A stretch of DNA of 64,000 nt from Rotaria socialis (lineage: Eukaryota; Rotifera; Eurotatoria; Philodinida; Philodinidae), in assembly GCA_905331475.1 (NCBI GenBank), contig CAJNYU010000006.1, positions 1 through 64,000 on the forward strand. The letters are read 5' to 3'. The notes under the pieces were generated by a model. The model worked only from the letters and a program-made list of their open reading frames with translations, had not been told where the DNA came from and made no database searches. The translations under genes and the position numbers were made by a program. How positions within the stretch are numbered: position 1 is the stretch's first letter; each line of letters opens with the position of its first letter. This document shows positions 35,881 through 48,551 of this stretch, piece after piece.

Positions 35881-36488
35881 TGACGTCGATTTTTGAATAT
35901 ATTTCTATACAAATATATACATATTATCTGTAAATTATTTTCATTGAACCTAAATGAATTTTATTTTAAATTAGGAAAAAGACAAAAATAATAATAATCA
36001 TATCATCATGTCAGATTTTGTTCACTCCGTTGTGCACGCTTCTAAAAAACAAAGCAAAAAATACTTCTATTGAAAGTCGAGTTCGAAAAGCTCATCTCTC
36101 TAGAGTAATAATATCAAAGTATGAGATGAGTAGATTAATTCGCTCAATAGAAAATAATAATAATCTTCGTCTGGTATTTTTTTCTGCTGTTAACCGTAGA
36201 AATAGCAAAACCAATGAATAGGGAGCGCAAAAAAGAGAATTAATGAACACAATAGGTTTTTTTTGTTCTGTCACATAGAGGCAAAGTTCTAGGTTAAACC
36301 TGTGTTACGAACGACACAATAGAATTAACAAGGGAAATGTTCAATATCTCGGTATCGTCACTACAGGCAAATTTCATTCGATCACCGTCGTACTTAGTAA
36401 TAGTTTATAGAAAGTCCAGTGATCCTGACCTCTAAATTAAGTACATAGCTCGTAAGTACATATCTGTCATTTGTGATTAATAAAGTGC
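35881..36488. other. Intergenic
   Basis: Sequence between the receptor gene and the foldback element. No gene is supported. Confidence 0.45.
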
Positions 36489-37358
36489 CGGGTGGTCCAG
36501 ACTGAATGTCTCCCTCAATGTGTTTTCTATAACTGCATCATTTTCATATTCTAGGCCTTCGTTTTTTTTCTCAAAATATTTGCCAGTCAATTCTCTACGA
36601 GATTGATACTACGATTTTTAACTGCTGAAAGTTGAGGAAAAAATTAAAAAAGAGAATATTCAACAGGTATAACAGCTTCAACTTTCCAAGTGATTTTTAA
36701 AACAAACTTTTGCAAATTTTTTTACAATGGCACACAAAACGAACCAGAAGCGAAGATGTTACTGAGTACTCTGAAGTGTACTCTTGCTCGTCGTGTAGTT
36801 CAGAAGTCGTTGAAACCAAACGGAAGATCGAAAAATCTGACTTTTTGAAAATTCTCTTCAAAATATTGCTTAAATCAGATATTTGGCGTTAGCTGAATTA
36901 AAGAAGAACGAATGCAAAAAATGATATTTTGGCTTAGTTACGCTTCTTTTCCTAGGAGTATCGACAATGCAGATTGAAAGAGATAAATGCTAGCAAATCT
37001 GAAAGAGAAGATACTTAGAGTGCGCATTACAAGGTTGCACGTGGAAACTTCTCAATTATGATCGGCAGATAGAGCTTTTCAAAGGCTACAAATTACCTAC
37101 ATTGTCTAATTTTTATCGTCACTAACCAACGAAAAAATCTGCAAAAACTATTTTCCAGCGTTGAAACTTGATGTTGTTATACTTGTTGAATATTCTTTTT
37201 TTAATTTTTTTCCTTAACTTTCAGCAGAAAAAATTGTAGTATCAAGCTTGTAGCGAAATGAATGGTGAATCTTTTGGAAAAAATTAAGGCCTAGAGAATA
37301 AAAATAATGAAGTTATGGAAAAAAAACACTGAGAGGAATATCTAATCTGAGCCACCCG
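36489..37358. mobile_element. 870-bp foldback (long terminal inverted repeat) element
   Basis: CGGGTGG at 36489 pairs with CCACCCG ending at 37358, and the similarity continues inward for about 200 bp (36489-36688 against 37160-37358). The best blocks are AGAATATTCAACAGGTATAA against its inverted partner near 37165-37190, and TTCTAGGCC near 36552 against GGCCTAGAGAA near 37288. The central 470 bp encodes nothing recognisable. It is a non-autonomous foldback or MITE-like candidate; target duplications are not clear. Confidence 0.7.
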
Positions 37359-37501
37359 ATAGAAACAAATAACAATATGAAAGAAAAAAAGACCACAAAC
37401 AAGCCGCCGCGTTATCCAATGGCATAGATTTGTTCCCTGGAGATTCTGTTTTTCATGCGGCAGTCTCATTTTTCTTTCTTCTTTATATCAAAAGCATTTG
37501 A

Positions 37502-40500
37502 TTAGTAGACTGGCAAATGATCTCTTTTCCTCTTGTATTCTCTTACTCGAAAGATAAGTTCAAGTTCTGATTGCCGACGTTGTGTTTGTAGACAGGAGTT
37601 CGTCAAAACTCTTGAGTTAAATCGATTTGTTTCTTTTGGATTACTGTTCGCTGATGTTGCTGTATTATTTATAACAGCTTTCAATTCGCTAGGACGCATG
37701 ATGAATGTCTCGACGTTATCGTTCATTGAATCATTTTGAACTGTTGTCGATGAAGTACCTTTCGAACATGTATCAAGTCGCAAATAACAAGATGAACCAT
37801 TCACTGGCCGACCGCTTAAGTCAGGCTCAATTTCAAGATGTTGCTGAGCTTTTGTGAATAATGGATTTGTACGTAGCTGTAAAGAAAAACCAGTCGGTTT
37901 ATTTTTTTTTGAGTCAATAGAAAAATGCTTTTTCAATTTACTTCTCGAAGAATTCGTGCATCGGACAATTTACTTGATGTTGTCGATGTACCGGTACTGC
38001 AGCGAAGATCGGCACTATTACTTTCTCGTGGCAATGTGAGGACCGATGTTCGTTGAGAACTCGATGGACGATTTAATTGAGATAGCACTGGTCGAAAACC
38101 GCCGACTGGTAATCTAATAAGAACAAGGTTATTTTAGTACTATTAAATATAGCATGATAATTATACAAAATCGCTACATGATCGAATGTATGTCTGAATT
38201 TTTTAATATTATTAACGGCTTATATTATAGAATTCAAGAACTTCATTATATTAATTCTATTTGCGGAAACAAAATAACTCGCGTTAGATTCAATCACGCG
38301 ACAATGATTAAATAGAAGAAAATCGATAAATTTCTCGTTAAATTTATTTTTGTTTTCTCTTGAATGATTTTAATTTTGAAAATTCTTCTGAGAATGCAGA
38401 CTTACGGTGGTGGTGGAGGGGGTATTGAACCCGAAAACATATCAAGGCGTTCAATTGGTGTTGTACTTGTTGTTTCCATATTTTGAGGTTCATCATAAAC
38501 ATTTACTTGAACGTCATTGACCACACTTCCAAGTGCCGGTGGGCGATCATAATTTTCATGCTCAATTGGATTTTCCGAAATAGTTTTATTAGTCTTTGCC
38601 ACGCATATATCTTGTTGATGTTGCTGTCGGAAACGAGTCGATAAATGTTCATTAAGTTGGTTAATAACGCAAAGATTCATTTTTTTATTTGCTAGAACAT
38701 TTTCGTTGAGTTTATCATTCGATGAGGATGTTGTTGTTGATGAACGTAGGCCAATATGTGTATGCATAGGATGTATTATAGCAGAATGACTGTATGTACT
38801 GGTTAAAGTATTATTTGTGGCATAGGTGATCGAAGATGCTCGACGTTTATAATCATTGTAGATTTTTGATGATGCTCGATGTTCATATTCGTTTTCGATT
38901 ATAATAGATGTCGTTGCTGATGATGACAGGCCGTCGAAAGGTTGCTCGATGAGTGTTGAAGATTTTTCACGCATCGTTGTTAATTCTGTATCATGATCAT
39001 TTAATAGTGACATTGAACCATAGGTTGAATAAGACCGTGAAACTGGTTGAGCAACTTTACGTAAATTTGGTTTTTCTAATATTTCTTTTGATAGGTGTAT
39101 ATAACAAGGTTTCGGTGGAATATTCTGAATCGGAGAGGATCTTTTTGGGTGGTGCTCTTCTGTAACTGGAACAACTAATAATTCAAAAATAAACGTATAG
39201 ATACGAGTGTCACGTGTAAATTTAAAAAAATTTATTAAATCGAGAAATAGATTTTCAAAAATTTTAATTTAAAATAGATTAAATTTTTTTAAATGAAAAG
39301 TTAAATTTTGAAAACTAGTAGATAAACATAGTTTTTGGCTTGATTGCTACTATTTAAGGTCAAATTTGAGTATGTTTCCTGTTTTCGAAAGTTAAAACTA
39401 GTCATTCTTCTACGAATTGTGCTATTAAATACATTTTTATGAGTATCCCAGTATTTTGAACAAGAAAGATGACGGATCCTGGATAATCTGTAGAGAAATC
39501 TTGACTATTATAAACAAATACTGACCTAAAATACTAAGTTCTCCTCTCATTTAGTATTTACTACTGTGAAAGTCACGTATGTTCCTCACAGCAATGATGT
39601 GTATGCATTTAAATTTAACTTGGTAGAATTTAATTTTAAATTAAATTAACTGTAAATTGACACCCTTACGTATAGACAACGAAAGATCAACAATTATCTG
39701 ATAGGACCCGGAATCCACCAGAAGCTTAGCTTATCGATTATCTTGATATTTTCTTCTTTTTTTCAGTCATATTAGGAGAATAGGTTTAAGGCAGTAGCAA
39801 TCATTTAGAAACAAATTTTTCTAGAAGACGAGGCGGCGGAACCGAGGCGGTTACGGCATAAGTACAACAAATTGGTGGTGCAAATCCTGAACTTTTCATT
39901 ACTGACGGATATTTTAGATGCCTACGCTTTTGCACTATCGGTTAATTTGTTTAATGAAATCATATTATTTCTATTGAGTAGATGAAAGGAAAAAAACAAC
40001 TTCTTGAATTACCTGAAAGTTTTTCTTTGTAAATGTTCGGCAATGTTTCTCCTTCGTCTTTTAAAATAAGTTTATGATCGGCTGTTATTTGATCGGCAAT
40101 CGTACGGCAACGAATCGCGGTCTTTTTCGGCTGCGTGATTGTGTTTGGTAATGGTGGTGGAGTTGGTGGAACAGAGGATTGAGGGTGTGCATAAGTTCCA
40201 GTACTAGATGATGTTGTCGATATTTGTTGGACAATGAACGGTGATGTAACTCCGAGATCATAATCAGTTGGAAGGATCGTTGGTTTTTCTTCAGTTTCAG
40301 CGATTTCTATTGATTTCGAATCGTCATAATCGATGGCTGGTTCTTCACCTATTTCATCGTTACTATTAGTTTCAAATGGTCGAATAATAATATCATCATC
40401 ATCATAATCGGGCGTTAATTCATCTACGGAAGACATAGTTTCTATTGATTTTTGTTCATCATCTGGGCGATATTTTACTCTCGGTATAACATGATAATAA

Positions 40501-43147
40501 GGTTCGTTATCATGAGATTTATCTTTTCGATTATGCATTGGTGCTTTTGAAATGTGAAGTGATTGTGAACGATTTATGTTGGTAAAATTTGACAATTGTT
40601 TTCTATCACTGAAAACAAAATTTCTATCAAGTGAATGCATTAGTTCAACACTCATTGCTGCTTGCATGCGATGCGCTAGAAGATCTACAGCGTTCGTTGT
40701 TGATAGCTGTTTATTTTTACTGCTATATCGACGTGTGACAAATGAATGTTCTTTTCTTTCGTTTTTCGATATCGTCGAAAGTATTTCCGCGGCTCTTTTA
40801 CTATGTGAATTGATAGCACAAAAACTTTCGCCAGATTTTCCTTTCGTCGTTGGGGGTTGATGGTCATGTTGTGATGACGTATCGCGTAGTTGTGTTTCTC
40901 GAGGAAGTGAGTCTTTTCTTGGAAGATAAATTTTATTCGACAATGGACCAACTAGATCACTATAGCGTTTTGGTAAGCGTCGTCGTGCATGTTGTTGACT
41001 ATGATTATCACGTATAGGTTTCTTTGGTAAGGCTTCGCAATCATCTTCGTCGTTCCTACAGAGAGACTTATCAAAGTTATATTCGCATAACACGTAGGAA
41101 TGAAAGTTTTCAAGGTTCGACTATTTCAATGTTGTGTAAAACATTCTGAACGATTATCTGAGTTAACTGAAAATTCGACGCTCTTTTCTCAATAAAGCCT
41201 CGATAAGATACGCAAAGAATCATGAATTTTTAATGTAGTCCCATTTAAACACTTTTTTTTTGTAACACGACGAAACAATAAAAACGATTTGCAAGTTACA
41301 AATGTGGACAATAAAAATGTAGCGATCAGTCAGCTGTAAATACTTATTCATTAGATCTTTCTTTCTTATAGGCTAGCTGATGTATCAAAAGAAATGAATT
41401 CGGAATCGACTTTTTGGATCCCGGTTAGGAACTCATTGGGACTAACCCGAATTGAATACTATATATATGGAGTTATTTTGTTCCGAAACGTTTACATCGC
41501 TCATTAGTACTTTCAAATTAAATTCCAATCCTTTTTTGTTTTACTAAAGTCCATTCAAGGTGAAGGACAGGAGGGCGTGAAAATCTTCTTCAGTGGCTAT
41601 TATTCTAAATAAAATTCTGCGCAAATGTTTTCAGAAGTTGGAGTCTGTTTTGATTGAGAAACCTCCGATATAGCATCCATAGTAATTATTCTCGTGATTG
41701 CAGTGATGGATCTACGATTTCGTTAATGCTAAATCTCGACTTCGAAACATGGAATCAAAATGAAACTTTTGTGATCGATGTTTGCAGAACGATGTTTCCT
41801 TTTTAGATCCTCTCCATCCTCAAACAAATTTTTCGTTTTTTTAAATTTAATCGACAGATTCGAAGTATCATCTAAAACTCTGCTTCCTGTCAAGAGTAAT
41901 AAAGCTTCAAAATTTTCGAAATGTCACAATGTTGCAATTCTTGATTGGAAGCATAGTTTTAGATGGTACTTCGAATCTGTCGATTGAATTCAAAAACCAA
42001 AAAAAAATAAAAAGATAAAAGTTCGAGACGTGGTAGGGTCATTTTAAGAAGCAACGTTTTTTTCGCTAACACCAATCTCAGAAGTTTCATTTTGATCAAA
42101 AATCCTATATTCGCTACTGCGTGATTGATTTCTGTAGAAGAAATGATTTACTTTTGACGTTATTTCTTTTCTTCTTCTGCGTATTTATGAATATGAATAT
42201 GTCTCACCTTTTAGCTAAAATACCGGATCCTCCGCGACATAAGCAAAAATCATAACTTGATTTGTTTTTTTGCTGTTGAAAACAAGTATTTAAAGAATCA
42301 ATACTTATACAACGTGAAATAAACCACATCGCAGAAATAAGAAATGAATATTTTTCGTTATTATTTGATTGCTGATTTTCAATTTGAAATTCGAGAATTA
42401 TGACATATGATGTTGAGTAAAGCAGAATGAGCATGTTCAAATACGAGACATGCACATATAGAATAATGGCAACGCGTATATCTCACCTCTCTCTCTCTTT
42501 CGTTCTCTGTCTTCTCCTTGACACCACTATCAATAGTGATCGTGCATTCACACGAAAGACAAAAGGAGAACAAGAAGAATAATAATAATAAAAAAGCGGA
42601 GAAGAAGAAGAAGAAGAAGATGTTTACAACACAAAAAGGCGTTAAACAGATGCGTGTCAATTACTCGGCAGTCGACTGATTGTTTGCATTTTTCTGAACG
42701 TGCCTGTACGATTGCTCGAACGTTCGTTCGCTTGCACACGCATAAGCTTAATCCTTCTTTTCGATCTATAATCTCGCTCTCGCTCTTGTTTTATCTTTGC
42801 GAATACAATGTCATTTGCTCTACTCGCAAGCTTTACGTCAACAATAACTAGGGTAGTTTAGTTGAAACGCCCGAATACAAACATTCCACACACGAGAAAT
42901 AAAATAAAGAGACATACCATCGATAAGACATTAATGTCGGAACAAGTGGTGGGACTGTGATAGGCAATCGTGCTAAAAAGATTTGAAACAATGATAGGAA
43001 TTAAACTCAGTGGCATAGCATACGAAAACGCATCATGTATTCGTAGGGATATGTTATATCAATAAGTGATGGCTTTTTACGTCGAAATAAACGCCAAAAA
43101 CGACGATATCGCCAAGGAGTTTTATGCGTGGGATTTCTTATTGGCAT
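37502..43147 (-). CDS. Unrecognised 861-aa disordered, proline-rich protein
   Basis: Seven exons close in phase: 43024-43147, 42918-42972, 42208-42255, 40013-41055, 38406-39174, 37942-38113, 37502-37876. The start MPIRNPTHKTPWRYRRFW is very basic and followed by RLPITVPPLVPTLMS. Exon 4 is a long charged, disordered region with acidic patches (DYDDDDII) and a proline stretch (VPPTPPPLPN). Exon 5 ends in IPPPPPP, and the C-terminus is QSELELIFRVREYKRKRD. I recognise no domain. Two proline runs suggest SH3, WW or EVH1 partners, perhaps a cytoskeletal or signalling adaptor; this is inference. Exons 2 and 3 are only 55 and 48 bp. A T-rich tract plus TTCTAG lies 21 bp before the ATG, as for trans-spliced messages. 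Confidence 0.6.
41785..42050. repeat. Intronic foldback with about 45-bp near-perfect core arms
   Basis: Inside intron 3 of the unrecognised gene, 41846-41887 (ATCGACAGATTCGAAGTATC onward) is repeated inverted at 41947-41988 with three or so mismatches and a 59-bp loop. Weaker pairing extends the arms to roughly 41785 and 42050. Confidence 0.75.
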
Positions 43148-45543
43148 TGGTTATTATGTTGAAAACTAGAAGATAACAAAAAAAAATGATTTATTATTGT
43201 TTTAGAATTAATTCTGAATGAAGCTGCTTTCCATTAGAATATAGGATTTTTAGACGCTTCAGTCCTTTATTCAAAAAAGTCCAATATTTTCCTACACTCT
43301 AAGGACAGAACTCAAAGGGAGAACTATGGGACCCCCCCCCCAGAAAAAAAATTGTTGATATTAATCTTTTTACGAACACAGAAAGATTATTTGAATATAT
43401 ATTAATCTTTGCGTCCACCACAAATTAAAAAAATTTCATTAGATAAGATTCAAAACTTTTGATCCCCCAAACAAATAAATGTGGAAACTCCGGATTTCAT
43501 CCGAGAGTTATGTGTACTGCAAAAAGTGCATGGGACATATGAGTCATTCTAGAATATCTGAACACCAAAATTATCATGAGAAACTAGGCAATTTGATTTC
43601 TGGATGCAGTTTTTGTGCATTTTGAGACGTGTTTCAGGCGATGTTTCGTTAGAAAGCTACGATTTAGTTCAAAACTAATATCAGATTCGGAATCAGCGTT
43701 AACAACTGAGTCGATTTATAAATGTTGTGGATAATTCTGAGAAAAAGTTGTTTTTTGAAAAATCTCTGTACTCCCCCTCAGGGATGATCTGATCAAAAAT
43801 GACAATTTTTTCAATAACTCAGCCATTTCTTGACGGATCCTTCTCATCTTCGAACTCGACCTAGATATTGATGAGACAATTCTGTGCACAAAATTTCAGC
43901 TCAATCGAATGCAATTGTGAAGAGTTATCGAAAAAAAAACGGACGGCCGGACACACTGACCGGTTTTAGTAGTGTATTCACTTTTTGAGTACACAAAAAC
44001 CTGGTTGCGTCCATGAATCGTAACGATATGAGGTAGGAATGAAAGAGAAAAGTCCAGAAAGACTACCCCATCCCTATAATTTTTGTGCGTACAATAAAAA
44101 AATAAGTATGAGTTTCTGATGATAGTGCTGATTCTTATTTCAACGAACATTCAATAACTACTTTGTCTATGAAGCCGAAAAACAAAATAGAATATTTTGT
44201 TTTATTATAAAATATTAATATGGCGATATAAACTAAAAGTCCAAGCTAATTGGACATAATGAGCTAAAAATTTTTCCTGAAATGTTTCTCAGCAGGAGCA
44301 CTCATGTGTGTAAGTTTCAACCAAAATTACTCATACTAATCGGTGAATATATTATAATACGAGCTCACTGAGAACGGAAATGCTAAAAGCACTTCTTACA
44401 ATCATGCATCATCAACTCAACGGGACGAGTTTATAATCAATTTTTCATATAGAATATTCAACAATCTGTTGGACCAGTGACGTAATGAAAAGTTCTACAA
44501 CGATTATGATTACTTCACGTCTAACATTCAATTAAGACGCGTCGTACAGTTGAAATCTAATAAGCCCATTTGTCACGTGTATGACTTCATTTGACAGTTC
44601 ATCTTTGTCAAAATTTAACAATCACGAAAGCAACTATTCTCTGTGCATATTAACGATGTGCTGTCAAGGTTAACATTTACTATGCAAAGGAAAGTCGGTA
44701 ATGAAAAAGAAAAAGATTATAATTGTCTGTATAGATTTTATTAATAAACTAAAAAAGAAGAGAGGAAATTAGATCCATCCCTATGAAAAGGCCGTTTAAT
44801 ATTATCCGGAATTCTATTACACACGCTTAAATCTATACAAACAATGCAAGTACTCACTTTAACTTAATGGACTTGTTGAGTGAAGGCAAACAAGTATAAG
44901 CTGTTCACAACCTACATCAATCATTCAAGTGGAAATTCATACTTTCCGACGTCAATCCGTTCGTTATGAAATATTTCCAGTAACTTTTCCCCTCGTCTAA
45001 GATTTTAAAATGTATTAAACAAACAACTTACGAAATCAGCTTCCAATAAAATTAACCTTGCCAACAAATATAACCTACAGCTACCAACTTTGTTTCTCAG
45101 CTGTGACAGGAAAATGACACCTTCCATTTCTTCTGCATATACTTCCTTTTATCTTGCGTAATAATTGAAGAGAGAAAAAGAACATCTCTTCTTCTCCTCT
45201 GGATCCAATGTCGCCAAGTGTCGCACACACATGCACACGTTCCCTTTCAAATCGAGAGAGAGAGAGAGAGTAAAAGAATGCAGCCAATAATCATTGAATG
45301 CTGCTCAGACTATGATTTAACTTCTATAGAAAGAAGTGCATATGAAATTGAATACCTCAGTTAAAAATTTGACTCAAATCGAATCGTGCTTCTTAAGCGA
45401 ATAAGATTTAGTGCGAATTAAATCAGTCTGATATCGGTATTACCATTAGTTTTACATTCATAGCTTCTATTTAAGTTTATTTCGAAATAAAAATTGTTTT
45501 TCAGATCATTTTAAAAATAGACAAATAAATGCAATGTGAACGA
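43148..45543. other. 2.4-kb gene-free stretch
   Basis: No supported gene. It includes a poly-C tract at about 43328-43338, a repeat-like region 43490-43970, and a GA run near 45254-45271. Confidence 0.45.
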
Positions 45544-46988
45544 TTAATCGGACGGTGCCAGTCGTAAATGATTACAAATAGCATCGTAAATACTTAAAGT
45601 AACAGCAGTCGATAGATAAGCTTTGATCAAACTTGGTGCAATACCTTTGTACAATCCTCTAAAGCCTTCCGTTCGTAGGATTTCAGACAAGCAATGACGC
45701 ATACCGGAATAAACACGTGTCTAGAATAAAATTTTTGTTTGCAATTAATGGCAATCACAAGAACAATACCTGTCCGAATTTCGATCGTGCTTCTTCGAAG
45801 CTTACAACTTCAAGTCGTTTTTTAATTAAATCAAATGGGTAGACAACGAATTTCGCTAGGACACCAGCAGCACCACCATTAAATGCATGTTTCATAGAAT
45901 CTGTTTACCTTTAAATAAAAGAACGGTATCGAGGAAAAAAAACAATTTTTACCAAAGTTTTCAAGCGGCAAATGGTCCCATGCTCGATTGAATAATTCAT
46001 AGAATCCAAATGTAAGTGCTGAAACAGGTGCATAAAGAATTATAGCTGGATTCAAACCACGATAGAATCCATGTAGACCATCGCGAGTCCAGATAAGACC
46101 AATTGCTTGACGATAAGAGTGATAGATCTAAATGACTCACAGTAAAAGTTAATTCATGGAATTCTTTTTCGTACAGATCAAATATAGAAAAAGTTATCCT
46201 TGAAGAAAATAAGGGCACCATCATGAGTCTAGGTCACCTTTTTGTTCTATCCATTGATCGAAAGTCACTCAATTCCTATTGCAACGGTACATTATTCTCC
46301 GCTGCTAACATCAAAACAACAAGATGTGACACCAAACAGTCGTTCTATATTTCACTGGCATAGACATACGTTTTTAAACTAATAAGTAGAATAAAAAAAA
46401 GAAAAAGAGAATCCTTGACAAACCTTTGGTTCGCCCTGTCCAACAAACCTTGTTCGTAAAACGTCCATTGGTTGACAGCTGCATACAGCTACACTAGCAG
46501 CAATTGATCCAATAAAAAAATGTGTCAATGTTTTAATTATCGGTGATGATACTGTGTTAGGAAAATTTTCGCCCAATTCTTTGGTTAGCCGTTCGAATGC
46601 ATACATCTATGACAACCAAAACAATGATTCATTTTTGACTCGTTCAAAAACTCACTTGAGCTGAATTATATGATATTGAAAGAAATTGTGCTGCTAAATG
46701 GCCTTTCCAAAAAGCCCGTGTGCCTTCTTCATAATGAATTAATCGAATCGTTTGAAATATAGTCTGATATTTTGATCCAGTGGCATGTCGTATAGGTTCG
46801 ACTTGAAGCTATACATAGGGCGCCTGATAAAAATTCGAATAGTTTTTTGTTTTTTCACCTACTTGAAAACGTATTTTAATCACATCAACTGGTTGTAAAA
46901 GGAAACGTGCGATCACACTTGATGCCGAACTCGCAATTAAGATTTGATTATTTGTTAAATCTTTTTTCTTCGGATCATATCCAACCAT
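45544..46988 (-). CDS. SLC25A19: Mitochondrial thiamine pyrophosphate carrier
   Basis: Six exons (46863-46988, 46656-46808, 46424-46606, 45953-46127, 45770-45900, 45544-45720) give 314 aa; the human protein has 320. Three mitochondrial-carrier repeats are present with signatures QPVDVIKIRFQ, QPMDVLRTRF and YPFDLIKKRL. The opening MVGYDPKKKD (human MVGYDPK) and GQGEPK after the second signature are specific to SLC25A19 among carriers. It exchanges cytosolic thiamine pyrophosphate for matrix nucleotides across the inner mitochondrial membrane. The start ATG lies nine bases after a T-rich tract with TAG acceptor, and the stop of the next gene upstream in transcription (AUH) is only 113 bp away. 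Confidence 0.93.
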
Positions 46989-47101
46989 AATATATCTACA
47001 TGAAAGATTGAGATGTGCACGATAAAATATTGTCATTTGTTTTTAATGGATTTTATGGGAGAAAAACAAAATAAAAATTACAATACAGAAAGAAAGTTTG
47101 T

Positions 47102-48479
47102 TCAAACGCCTTTATAAACAGGTTTGCGTTTTTCTTGAAAGGCTTTTAAACCTTCAATACGATCTTCTGATGTTAGTACAGTATTATAGCAACTTTCTTC
47201 GACGTCTAGACCTGTTTGCAGATCAACTTCAAGGCCTTTATTAATGGCTTGTTTAGCCATTTGGACGGCCAATGGACCCTAAATTGAATTTAATGCATAT
47301 TTAGAGAACAATGAATGATTATGTCTAAAGAATTCACCTGTTGAACGATTTCATGAGCTATTTCAAGTGAACGTAGATACGCTGCATTCAATTGTTCGTT
47401 TTGTTTAACAACTTCATTGACTAAAAGAATTTCATAGGCTTGTTGTCCAGTCAAAATTCGTCCTGCAAAATTAGATTTCTTTCAATTAAAAATAAATTTT
47501 TAAGAGCGAAATCAAACCAGTATAAATAAGTTCTTTAGCTTTCGATGCGCCAATTATTCGAGGTAAACGTTGTGTACCACCAGCGCCAGGAATAATACCG
47601 AGTTTTGTTTCCGTTAAACCAACTTTGGCTGTGTTAGCTGTAAAATTCAAATAGTTCGAGTGTTTACTAACTATGTAGATCCTTACCGGCTATACGAATG
47701 TCACATGCTAATGCTAATTCAAGTCCACCACCAAGTGCCAAACCTTATTCGAATAAAAGAAATTCACAGTTGAAATATTTTATTCCGTCATAGGAAACAG
47801 AGTGATACACAATTAGAGATGTGCCGGACGCTATTGTTTCTATAATGGCAGAAACAATTCAAATTCACTCACCGTCAAGAGCGGCGATTGTTGGTACAGG
47901 TAAAGCAAAGATTTTCGAGAATATTTCTTTAATTTTCGATACAAATGGGCCTACGTCTTCTTGCGACATAGTCAATCGTTCTTTTAAATCAGCACCTATT
48001 GAAAAAGAAAATGACTCGTATATTTTTCTCTTTATAAAAAATTACCAGAACAAAACACATTTGGAACCATACTACGGAAAAGAATACATCTAACAGCTTG
48101 ATAATCTTTTATACTATCGATTGTTGCCTCCAACTAAATAAACAAAACTTGCGTTTGTTTTAGTCTCGAGAATTTATCTACCTCGTTGAGTAGTTGTTTG
48201 CCAAGTGCATTACGTCTTTCGGGTCGATTGAAAGCAATTTCAATAACATCTGTTTACAGCAAAAAAAAGATAATTAAAATTCCAACAAAAAAAAATCGTT
48301 TTACTTTGATGATCACCAGTGAGATTATTAACTTGAAGCTCAGGTGCCAATGGGCCTATTTCCGATGGTGCAGTCTCAACACTTTTCTCCGTAGCTAAAT
48401 ACCGACGTTGAGACGAAAAAATACATGTTTGCATTCGACATATTGTTGTCGGATGAAAAAGATATTTTAAGGTTTTCAT
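47102..48479 (-). CDS. AUH: Methylglutaconyl-CoA hydratase (AUH)
   Basis: Eight exons (48305-48479, 48182-48249, 48046-48133, 47873-47995, 47687-47743, 47518-47637, 47338-47462, 47102-47278), all phases closing, give 310 aa. The first 35 residues are basic and Ser-rich without acid (a mitochondrial presequence). Crotonase signatures follow: [23 protein letters not shown] (oxyanion hole), [19 protein letters not shown], and [20 protein letters not shown] with the catalytic Glu region. The C-terminus, [20 protein letters not shown], is that of AUH (human KDRLEGLLAFKEKR). The enzyme hydrates 3-methylglutaconyl-CoA in leucine breakdown in the matrix, and the mammalian protein also binds AU-rich RNA. 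The ATG follows directly on TTATTTCAG. Confidence 0.93.
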
Positions 48480-48551
48480 CTGAAATAATAACATGTATTA
48501 TACAAGAGCGAAAAAAATAAGAGTGTAATGTTTATTTTTCAAATTCGATTT

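Noticed and set aside
42379..42851. Phe/Leu-rich and other overlapping frames in intron 2 of the unrecognised gene
   Set aside because: They arise from GAA/AAG and CTCT low-complexity runs; no splice logic or family match.
43490..43970. Repeat-like phrases (AAATTTCAGCTCAATCGAAT, ACGGACGGCCGGAC)
   Set aside because: They resemble widespread dispersed non-coding repeats, but no boundaries or second copy are visible in this window, so no element was called.
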